Both the position numbers and the translations under genes were made by a program. The notes below the pieces were generated by a model. The model was not told where the DNA came from. It did no database searches and saw only the letters and a program-made list of their open reading frames with translations. Below are positions 56,901 through 64,000 of a stretch of 64,000 nt of DNA, piece after piece. Source of the stretch: Gonocerus acuteangulatus. Taxonomy: Eukaryota; Arthropoda; Insecta; Hemiptera; Coreidae. The DNA is taken from NCBI GenBank assembly GCA_946811695.1, contig OX328127.1, positions 49,863,774 through 49,927,773 of the forward strand, written 5' to 3'. The number at the start of each line of letters is the position of its first letter. Position 1 is the stretch's first letter.

Positions 56901-59187
56901 CTTTACTTATGAAATTACTCCTCCTCCATTTATTCCTTCCAAAAGAGCAATTCTTTCTGCCATAGCTCGTATATATGATCCTCTGGGATTTCTGTCTCCC
57001 GTAGTATTTTATGCCAAAACATTATTACAAGACATGTGGGTCTCGCATTGCTCATGGGATGAAGTAGGGCCACCGCACATTTGTGAGAAATGGCGTAGGT
57101 TCTTGTCTCAGCTCTGGGCACTTTCTGAAATTGTGATACCGCGCCAAATTACACACGAAGACACCATTTCAACCATGCTTCTAGGTTTCAGCGATGCCTC
57201 TCAAAGAGGTTACTCGGCAATATTATATCTTGTCGTGCGAACAAGCACCAATTGCCATGTACATCTTCTCAGAGCAAAAACTAAATTGGCGCCTATAAAA
57301 CCCATGACCATACCAAGACTTGAACTTTCCGGAGCATTACTCCTTAGCCGCCTTTACAATTCTTGCCTTGAATTGTATTCTACCCTCAGTATCTCAGCGG
57401 TTATGCTTTACACAGATTCCGAGATCGTCTTGAGTTGGTTGTCCACACCTCCCCAAAACTTAAACGCATTTGTGTTGCATCGCGTGGTGCAGATTTTGGA
57501 TCTTACCACACGATCCCAGTGGCATCATGTAAGGTCAGACGAAAACCCAGCTGATTGTAGCTCAAGAGGACTTCTGCCTTCCGAACTTCCTAACCATTCG
57601 TTATGGTGGGCGGGACCGCATTGGTGTAAATTGCCATTTGACCAATGGCCTCAAGCATTCCGTAAACTTGACACGGTCCCAGAAATGAAACGAGCAGTTC
57701 TTGTAACCGTTGCGCCTGAGATACCCAGTATCGTTCAATGGATGGAACATTTTTCACAATACTCTAGGCTGCTTCGCAGCGTATCATATGCACTACGATT
57801 CATCAAGAGATGTAAACGCCAGCATTCTCTTCATGGTGCTATTACTCTGCCCGAAATCAAAGCTTCGACCAAGAGCTGCATTAAGGTCTCTCAATCCCAC
57901 CACAAGGTAGATGAGAAAGCTCTACGTGCCTTAAATGCGTTTCTGGATGATGATGGTATTCTCAGGGTGGGCGGTAGACTCAGAAATTCCTCCTTGCCAT
58001 TTGATGCCAAGCATCCAATTATACTTTCCGGAAAGAGCCATTTCGCAGCACTTCTTGTTGATCATTATCACAAATGCTATTTACATGCTGGGCCTACTGC
58101 TCTACAAGCTATGTTGCAATCCAGGTATTGGATCGTGTCAGGGAGACAACTAATCCGCAGACGCGTTTTTAGTTGTTTGAAATGCTATAAGGAGAAGAAG
58201 GTTCCCCAAGCTCCACTGATGGGCAATCTTCCAGTTTTTCGGCTCGAGGAAGGTAAGGTGTTCAATCACGTTGGTGTGGACTTTGGTGGGCCGTTCTATA
58301 TTAGAGAATCCACTAGGCGCAAGGCCTCACTGAGCAAAGCGTATCTTGGACTTTTCATTTGTATGTCTACAAAGGCCGTGCATTTGGAAGTGATCTCGAG
58401 GTGCACCACTGAAGCCTTCTTGGCTGCTTTTGATCGGTTTGTCGCACGCCGTGGCAAACCAGAACATATGATTTCCGACTGCGGTACCAACTTCATAGGA
58501 GCAGCCAATAAACTGAAAGAACTCGCTCTTTGGCAGAACTCTCAGCTGGCCCAAACAGAAATACAGAATCATGCCACCTCCAAAGAGATTAAATGGACTT
58601 TCCAGCCCCCTTCATCTCCTCACTTTGGAGGAATCTGGGAAGCTGGCATTAAATCGGCCAAGACCCTTCTCAACAGGATAGCAGGCGATATTCCACTGAC
58701 ATTTGAAGAACTGACTACACTCTTCTGCAACGTTGAGGCAGTGCTAAACTCTAGGCCTATTTCACCTCTTAGTGCAGACCCAGATAACATTGAATGTTTA
58801 ACTCCAGGACACTTTCTCATTGGAAAGCCCCTGATTTCAGCTCCAGAAGAAAGCGTTGCAGACGTCAAAATCAGCCCATTAAGAAGATGGGACCTCATCA
58901 AACAACGATCACAACATTTTTGGTCACGCTGGAGATCAGAATACCTGCACCAACTTCAGCAAAGAAGAAAATGGATATCAAACCAGAAGAACCTGGATGT
59001 AGGAGATCTGGTGATAATCAAAGAGCGAAATGCGCCTCAACGGTCCTGGGCCCTGGCTCGTGTTACTGCTGTACACCCAGGAAACGACGGTATAGTGCGA
59101 GTTGTGACTATAAGAACATCTTCAGGCTACTACAAACGGCCTGTATCCAAGCTAGTCCCTCTGTCGCCAATCACGACTCCCTCTTAA
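53956..59187 (+). CDS. BEL/Pao Gag-Pol polyprotein
   Basis: 1,743 residues, unbroken. Gag with the DUF1759-type block (LPQISLPHFGGNPPEWPLF, residues ~135-290). Zinc knuckles CPVCKSFHTLYQC, CFNCLSSKHSTHSC and CSVCNHNHHSWLH (~369-435). Aspartic protease DSGSQFSF (~497). RT with VVFDASC, LTADIAKMYRQI and the active-site YVDD (~903). RNase H LLGFSDASQRG (~1076). Integrase HHCC zinc finger (~1375-1410, CLKCYKEK), then core Asp in VDFGGPF (~1440), Asp in SDCGTNF (~1508) and Glu in GGIWEAGIKSAK (~1562). C-terminal DUF5641-like KERNAPQRSWALARV. All catalytic residues I can place are present, so it may be functional. No env follows. Confidence 0.96.
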   Translation: MEAEQLKIKLGKTRGKLNNFAQEIKSILEQGRSVKTDASKLFLFKGMYTDLKPIYTSFCSLWEEFLEILHQSGGTLEGLDAALKQTARRHYYEACAIYEQYMNPTPVAGAVGTSRVAEASVLNESRTVRARLPQISLPHFGGNPPEWPLFRDTYLSLIHNEASLSDMEKFLFLLSCLSGPARSLIANISLTEANYQQAWTSLSGHYNNNRKLGHTYLKEVIDFKPLTGKPTPSSLSKILTCVIEAIDSFKQLNIPNPCDFILSYLVLSCLDPATKTQFEKQHANVEFPSYKNLVDFIKTEWKSMDIHFCDSESPSNTNKTSNRFISSPRFNASSKNILFAGNGNHEKTAIDHQHRPMNKPQNKTMSSDRCPVCKSFHTLYQCKTFKDASASSKLDLLKDWQGCFNCLSSKHSTHSCTSLRRCSVCNHNHHSWLHQNQVQGAIRSPTQGAQSQPVQTKQDKGVSLGSLSVEGEVLLGTAVVQIRDSEDEYQLTRMVTDSGSQFSFMTINCAQRLGLMVEPSNHSISGIGQVHLPQTLGKLRCTIRSSIPSFMAKELSTQVIVVPKITSDLPKSSLSSSMQSHYKGFALADPEYWKPGPVEFLLGGDLFLDIITGSPIMITQEMPRLLPTIFGFIVTGPLHIQEKAPEGSSFLVHGRSSIKDIMHKFWEVEEVALINTPSEDDKHCENHFIDTHYRLESGRYVVSLPVKNTIQSLGNTRTQALKRLTSLETKLSKEPKLKEDYTLFMREYLDLGHMKQVPFGTAAFMLPHHAVVKHQQEQIKLRVVFDASCKSSTGSLNDNLFVGPKLQLDIRDILTNFRIHCIVLTADIAKMYRQILLHGPDRKYQHILWRFDTSDAVQEYELCTVTYGEACAPYLAQRTIRQLVKDEGESYLLASKALLNDIYVDDVVTGASSEKEAIALQAELIELLGKGCFDLSKWASNSQKLLRNVKESQCQMKAVSLASEEEPRIKLLGMQWIPIKDCFTYEITPPPFIPSKRAILSAIARIYDPLGFLSPVVFYAKTLLQDMWVSHCSWDEVGPPHICEKWRRFLSQLWALSEIVIPRQITHEDTISTMLLGFSDASQRGYSAILYLVVRTSTNCHVHLLRAKTKLAPIKPMTIPRLELSGALLLSRLYNSCLELYSTLSISAVMLYTDSEIVLSWLSTPPQNLNAFVLHRVVQILDLTTRSQWHHVRSDENPADCSSRGLLPSELPNHSLWWAGPHWCKLPFDQWPQAFRKLDTVPEMKRAVLVTVAPEIPSIVQWMEHFSQYSRLLRSVSYALRFIKRCKRQHSLHGAITLPEIKASTKSCIKVSQSHHKVDEKALRALNAFLDDDGILRVGGRLRNSSLPFDAKHPIILSGKSHFAALLVDHYHKCYLHAGPTALQAMLQSRYWIVSGRQLIRRRVFSCLKCYKEKKVPQAPLMGNLPVFRLEEGKVFNHVGVDFGGPFYIRESTRRKASLSKAYLGLFICMSTKAVHLEVISRCTTEAFLAAFDRFVARRGKPEHMISDCGTNFIGAANKLKELALWQNSQLAQTEIQNHATSKEIKWTFQPPSSPHFGGIWEAGIKSAKTLLNRIAGDIPLTFEELTTLFCNVEAVLNSRPISPLSADPDNIECLTPGHFLIGKPLISAPEESVADVKISPLRRWDLIKQRSQHFWSRWRSEYLHQLQQRRKWISNQKNLDVGDLVIIKERNAPQRSWALARVTAVHPGNDGIVRVVTIRTSSGYYKRPVSKLVPLSPITTPS

Positions 59188-59221
59188 CACTGTAAAATTT
59201 CAAAATTTTAGGTGGGCGGAA

Positions 59222-60172
59222 TGTTGCGGCCAACATGGTCGTTTTCGCTTGTAAATATTTATGTATACTAGCACGTAAGTTAGTTGTAAGTTTTCTTTAA
59301 GTGTCTTTCGGCTGGGTTCGGGCGCCCTCGGGTCTCCTCGGCCGGTCGGCTCAGACAGGCTTGCTGCTGGCGTCGAGCATGGTCTACGCGTGCTGTGCTA
59401 CGGTTCACCTTTCCTTTTGTATGTTAAGAGTAACCTAAAATGAACATCCCACAGCCTCCGCACATTTGCGGCAGTAGAAGAGGCAGCAGCTGAACATAGA
59501 AGCTAGTACCTGGTACTCATCCATCCTGCGTCTGTGCTCGCTGTTCGTGAGTTTGTTTCTATGGTGACACTAACATTTTATTGTTATTCTGAGAAAATAT
59601 ATTTGTGAAGCTACTGTCCTGTCCGTTACGCTTTTACGGCAGGACACGTAGAATTGGTGGGGTAGCTCTAAGATTTGCAGCTCATCCGCTATCGCCTCCA
59701 TGGCTCAAGGACTATGTCACGGAGCTTCGATCTAAACGGGCTCGGTCCGATCCCAGCCTGAGACACTTATTTTTTTTTTCTTTCTTTTTTTCCTATGTTC
59801 ATAGTAAAAATTTCATTTTATTATTTAATCAATAAAATTTTGTAAATTAATTTAAAATATAATTATATCCTTTATTGGCATTTTTAAAATTTAACTAAAT
59901 TAATATCCTAAGCACGGGTCTTATTATGATTTATGTATCAATAAATAAATTAGAAGTTTTATTTAATTATTATTAATTTTTTTTTCTATGATATGTATCA
60001 TATGATTTACGATTATTTAAGGCAAACTTATTAAACCTTATTTAGCAAACCATTCTTTTCTTTTTTTTTTTCCTTGTCTCTATTTCCTGGTTTTCAGGGA
60101 TTAGTTATAACAGCCTATGGTATCATGGTTGGAGTAGGAATGGCTTACCCTGAGCCACTACCCGCCATAACA
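59222..60172 (+). repeat. 3' LTR of the BEL/Pao element
   Basis: 951 bp, TGTTGCGGCC ... GCCATAACA, no Helitron. Contains the AATAAA-rich 3' part and a T-rich tract near 60060. Confidence 0.93.
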
Positions 60173-60344
60173 GTAGTGATATTTTCAATATAAATAGATT
60201 AAATTTAAATAATGAACCAAGAAATATCTTACTACTTCTTAGTAATATAAAATTCTGACTGAATATAAATTTCCTCAATCTTAAATCAAGAAGGCCGGGC
60301 AGATCGTCAGTTGTTTTCCTGAAGAGAAGAAGAAGAAATCCTTA

Positions 60345-61560
60345 GTTTTAGCAGTTCCCTCCGAAGGAAAGTAGCTATTGAGGTTGGACTCATGACGGAA
60401 TTTTTGAAAAATTTCTTCAAATCTTTATCGATCCTACCTAGTAGACACCGAAAATGACCCCCGTTAAAATCTATAAATATATATATATATATGTCTGTTA
60501 ACACGATAGCAGCCAGAGTTTTTGTTTTTTCGTCACGAAACTTGGTATATAGCATTCAATTAGCAAACGATTGAACGAGTTCGTTAACCACCAAAGTCGG
60601 TCCACCGGAAGAGGGGGTTTACCCCGAACCCAAAACACTAATTTGACTATTTCAGCCGTAATATTTGTTATATTTCAACGAAACTTGGTATTCGTAGAGG
60701 TAATATAGAGAGAAAAGTGAGATATAAAAATGAACTAAATCGGTTCATTAGGAGGGGGGGGGGTTTACTCCGGACCCACAATACCAATTCGCCACTACCG
60801 GCCGTGATTTTTGGTATATTTCGACGAAACTCGGTATTCGTAGTGGTAATCCACAGGTAAATATGTGTTGTAAAAATAAATTAAATCGGTTCATTAGGAG
60901 GGGGGGGGGTTTACTCCGGACCCACAATACCAATTCGGCACTACCAGCCGTGATTTTTGGTATATTTCGACGAAACTCGGTATTCGTAGTGGTAATCTAC
61001 AGGTAAATATGTGTTGTAAAAATAAACTAAATCGGTTCATTAGAAGGGGGGGGGGTTTACTCCGGACCCAAATTCCTAATATACTCATACCGGTCGTAAT
61101 TTCTGCTGTATTGAAACGAAACGCGGTATACGTCGTGGGTAACTCATGAGAAAGAAGTGTTGTAGAAATGAGCTGAATCGGTCAATCGGAAAGCGGGGGT
61201 TTACTTTGTAATATATTTCAATAGAAAAGCCCGCCAGACGTAGGTTCACAAAGCCGCCGCAAGGAGCGCTTTGTATCTAGAGGGACTGTATCCTGTTCCT
61301 GCGTTAGATCAAAATACGATAATATGAGGTTTTTTTGTATTTATTACGTAGTGTAGTAGGTACCATGTATAAACATAACTCTGGAAGCAAATTAATAATT
61401 GATCAGTTACTCATTACAAATTTAAAAGAGAATTATTCATGTTTTTATTTTATTTATGTAGGATATTATAAGCAAATTGTTCTGGAAAGCAGTCTACACT
61501 ACCCAAATTCTGAGGAAAGTGCTTAGTTATGCAGCTCCTGCGTGACGGACTTTTTATGTT
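60345..61560 (+). repeat. Repeat C, longest copy, inside the 5' LTR of element 3
   Basis: Begins GTTCCCTCCGAAGGAAAGTA, GACTCATGACGG, ends GCAGCTCCTGCGTGACGGAC. A TA tract lies at 60474-60491. Core is a ~145-bp minisatellite. Other copies at 18570, 31167, 35322 and 38970. Nature unknown. Confidence 0.7.
60655..61210 (+). repeat. ~145-bp minisatellite with G runs
   Basis: Four units with ACTAAATCGGTTCATTAGGA, a run of 9-10 G, TTTACTCCGGACCCA and TTTCGACGAAACTCGGTATT. Confidence 0.85.
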
Positions 61561-61775
61561 TGGAGAGCATCCTAAAGGATTTGTACCAAAATAATTGTTT
61601 GAATTGAACATATATCACTAACCACGTATTGTTTTTTAAAAAATATCTTTCTAATTTTATATAAGAACCCAACACGACCCGTTTAAATAATAAAATTAAA
61701 TTTAAAATTCATTATACATATATATAAAAAAATTAAATTATTTAAAATTAATAAATTTTTATTTTTATAACATTT

Positions 61776-61793
61776 TGGCGTCCAACTTAGCGG
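61776..61793 (+). promoter_or_regulatory. Primer binding site of element 3
   Basis: TGGCGTCCAACTTAGCGG, three bases after the LTR end. A variant of the TGGCGCCCAACGT site used by elements 1 and 2, with the sixth base changed. Confidence 0.65.
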
Positions 61794-61967
61794 CTATGCA
61801 AATTAGAGATTTGTTTTAAAAATAAATTAAACATATAGGGTTATTTATTTATTTAAATTGGGGAATTATGAATAAAGAAGAATCTCCGGTATTTCGAGGA
61901 TTTCAGGATTCAATTCAAACAGAAGACGAAATTTTCCCAGGAAAATGAGGAGTTAGTGAGAAGCGTA

Positions 61968-62160
61968 AAGGCTGATTCACGCTAGACCGGGCCGGGCCGG
62001 GCCGTGGCCGGGACACGGAGAAACGATCACACCACCATTTTCAATGGACTCGTTCACGCTATACCGGGCCGAGTCCGTGTTTTTTGCGTGTGCGATTGCT
62101 TCACAATGTCCCGGCCGGGCCTCGGCCCGGACCCGACACGGTCTAGCGTGAATCGACCTT
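61968..62160. mobile_element. GC-rich palindromic MITE
   Basis: 193 bp, ends AAGGCTGATTCACGCTAGAC / (reversed) AAGGTCGATTCACGCTAGAC, interior of GGGCCGGGCC-type repeats. It breaks the 5' part of the element 3 ORF (MNKEESPVFRGFQDSIQTE, 61868). Confidence 0.8.
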
Positions 62161-62231
62161 AAATTCTACCCGTTACCCCTAGCAACGAGACGCTATCTCG
62201 GGAAATAGAAAATGGCGGACATTCCTCAGTT

Positions 62232-63300
62232 ATGGAAGAGATAATGAAATTACTATACGATCAACAAAAGTTTTATTTCGACACTCTAAATAAAAGATTC
62301 GACGATACTAATAAAAAACTCAACGATTTAAATGCTTCAATATCAAATAAAATAATTGATGACAATGAGGAAGTAAATAGTAATATTGATTATATAAATA
62401 AAGATAATGAAACTGTAGAAGAAATATCAAATAAAATAATTTATGAGAATGAGGAACTAAATAATAATATTGATTATATAAATAAAGATAATGAAACTGT
62501 AGAAGAAATATCAAATAAAATAATTTATGAGAATGAGGAACTAAATAATAATATTGATTATATAAATAAAGATAATGAAACTATAGAAGAAATATCAAGT
62601 AAAATAATTTATGAGAATGAGGAAGTAAATAATAATATTGATTATATAAATAAAGATAATAAAATTGATGAAGAAATATTGAGTGAATTAATTTATGACA
62701 ATGATAAACTTAATAAAAATATTGATTATATAAATAAAGATAATAAAATTGAAGAAGAAATATTTAGTAAATTAATTTATGAGGAGGAAGTAAATAATAA
62801 TATTGATTATATAAATAAAGATAATAAAACTTAAGAAGAAATATTAAGTAAATTAATTTATGAAAATGAGAAAGGGAATAAAATAATAAATAATAATATT
62901 GATTATATAAATAAAGATAATAAAATTGAAGAAGAAATATTGAGTGAATTAATTGATGGAAACGAAGTAATAAATAAAATAATTTATAATAAAGTAACTA
63001 ATGATAATTTTAAAAATACAATAAATAAAGAAGTTACAGAAAAGGGTTTGAAACATAATAACAGTGAAGAAATGACTGATGACTATAAGAAAAGTAAAGA
63101 AATCCAGCCAACTGTGGGAAGAAAAGTAAGGATGAAGTGCTGAATATGAATGAAAATTTAAATGATAACAGTAATAATGAGACAATGTTGTATGTGAACT
63201 TTGGAAAGGGAGTAGAGACGATTTCAAAACCAGAGAGACACCCAAGGAAAAGAATAAAGCAGAAATGTAGTGAAAAATCGACAGATACCAAAAGAATATA
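62232..63300 (+). pseudogene. Gag-like protein of LTR element 3, broken
   Basis: From SNETLSREIENGGHSS (just upstream) to MEEIMKLLYDQQKFYFDTLN, then seven to eight 28-residue repeats of the form NKIIYENEELNNNIDYINKD NETVEEIS, with a stop at 62832-62834 inside repeat six, then the rest in the same frame to 63143. A frame shift precedes the basic tail HPRKRIKQKCSEK (about 63240-63280). Same plan as elements 1 and 2: EEMMRLL-type helix, Asn/Lys/Glu coiled coil, RKRIKQ tail. Confidence 0.7.
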
Positions 63301-63632
63301 AACGACCAAGACTAAGTCCATGGCAAAAATTAACATTTATTTTAAATTTGGCATAAAAAATGTATTAAAAATAATTTGATAATAAAAATAAATATAATTT
63401 AACATTAAACAATCTATCTAAATTTTTATAAATATAATTTAAATGATTAAGTAAATGCATTTTAGAGTATGTAATATAATTTAAATGATTAAGTAAATGC
63501 ATTTTAGAGTATGTAAGACAACCTTTCTAAATTTTTATTAGAAATTGTTTCAATATTTCTTTTTAAATACCGGATAAAAATAATTTTTTTTTTTTTTTTA
63601 TATAATTTGTTTTTTAAAACATGAGTGCAATA

Positions 63633-64000
63633 TGTAGTGATATTTTCAATATAAATAGATTAAATTTAAATAATGAACCAAGAAATATCTTACTACTTCT
63701 TAGTAATATAAAATTCTGACTGAATATAAATTTCCTCAATCTGAAATCAAGAAGGCCGGGCAGATCGTCAGTTGTTTTCCTGAAGAGAAGAAGAAGAAAT
63801 CCTTAGTTTTTAGCACGAAAATATTTTTAAATTCAAATAACCATCGATATTTTGAAAAGCCCGCGCAAATCACAAACCATATATACAAATAACATCGTAT
63901 TATATACGATCAAAATTAATAATATTTTTGGACAATACTGGTATACAATATATCCATATTAAATTTACATTCAGATAACAATAAATTAATTATTTGGTAT
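63633..64000 (+). repeat. 3' LTR of element 3, chimeric with an A-subfamily LTR
   Basis: 63633-63815 matches the B LTR (as at 60173-60345). After TTTTTAGCACG it continues as AAAATATTTTTAAATTC ... AAAGCCCGCGCAAATCACA, which is the A-subfamily LTR (as at 47895). Runs off the window. Confidence 0.75.

Larger units (their letters stand above)
51607..60172 (+). mobile_element. BEL/Pao LTR retrotransposon, structurally complete
   Basis: Two LTRs of about 950 bp, five-bp target duplication GTAGT (51602-51606 and 60173-60177), a primer-site-like TGGTCCTCCGTGTGCCGG at 53747 after the 5' LTR, one uninterrupted polyprotein, and the purine tract AGGTGGGCGGAA before the 3' LTR. No envelope frame. Inserted in the LTR of element 3. 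Confidence 0.95.
51601..64000 (+). mobile_element. LTR element 3: gag-only LTR retrotransposon (B subfamily), host of nested insertions
   Basis: Its 5' LTR begins TGTAGT at 51601, is split by the BEL/Pao element, resumes at 60178 (GATATTTTCAATATAAATAG) and ends ATAACA at 61772. Primer binding site TGGCGTCCAACTTAGCGG from 61776. Coding from 61868 to about 63300. The 3' LTR starts at 63633 (TGTAGTGATATTTTC) and is rearranged after about 63815. Internal region without the nest is about 1.9 kb; no pol. Confidence 0.8.

Noticed and set aside
51607..60172. Endogenous retrovirus with envelope
   Set aside because: Domain order and motifs are BEL/Pao and no frame follows integrase before the 3' LTR.

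Overview
This window is AT-rich animal nuclear DNA, most likely from an arthropod. The evidence is a many-exon gene with GT-AG (and two GC-AG) introns, and a transposon mix typical of arthropods: BEL/Pao, RNase H-bearing non-LTR elements, Helitron, piggyBac-like, pogo/Tigger, mariner-like and hAT-like elements, and tRNA-derived SINEs. I cannot name the species.

The only host gene I recognise is on the minus strand: the motor core of an axonemal outer-arm dynein heavy chain of the DNAH9/DNAH11/DNAH17 (beta) class. Nineteen exons between 44166 and 5306 join in one open frame of about 1,111 codons, running from just before AAA1 through the P-loops of AAA1, AAA2, AAA3 and AAA4. Both gene ends lie outside the window. 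Three introns are swollen by transposons (35076-42790, 18446-26700, 7928-13154). No further exon is recognisable in 1-5305 or 44167-64000.

Layout: 3-784 is a piggyBac-like MITE. 1233-5143 is a decayed RNase H-bearing non-LTR element. 5306-44166 is the dynein gene. Nested in it are an LTR element with near-identical LTRs (8330-11319), a 1.6 kb long-TIR MITE (11379-12961), a Tigger remnant carrying a SINE (16805-17660), a piggyBac-like insertion full of repeats (21222-26465), a second LTR element (35726-38917), a minisatellite (about 39950-40755) and a CR1/L2-like fragment (41603-42680). 44911-47013 is another non-LTR fragment split by a hAT-like MITE. 47879-49620 holds two neighbouring solo LTRs. 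49648-51537 is a pogo-like element. 51601-64000 is a three-deep nest: a Helitron inside the 5' LTR of an intact BEL/Pao element, itself inside the 5' LTR of a third gag-only-type LTR element.

The most unusual signal is a family of LTR elements (8330-11319, 35726-38917, 51601-64000, plus solo LTRs at 20580, 30276, 47879 and 48780). They encode one Asn/Lys-rich coiled-coil protein with a basic C-terminus and no visible pol. Every intact outer LTR end abuts a (TA)n microsatellite. They use a primer binding site matching the tRNA-Lys(CUU) 3' end, and in several copies the 'LTR end + primer binding site' module is tandemly repeated (four times at 35874-36047) and has become part of the LTR. I am not aware of a description of this combination, but I could not search for one.
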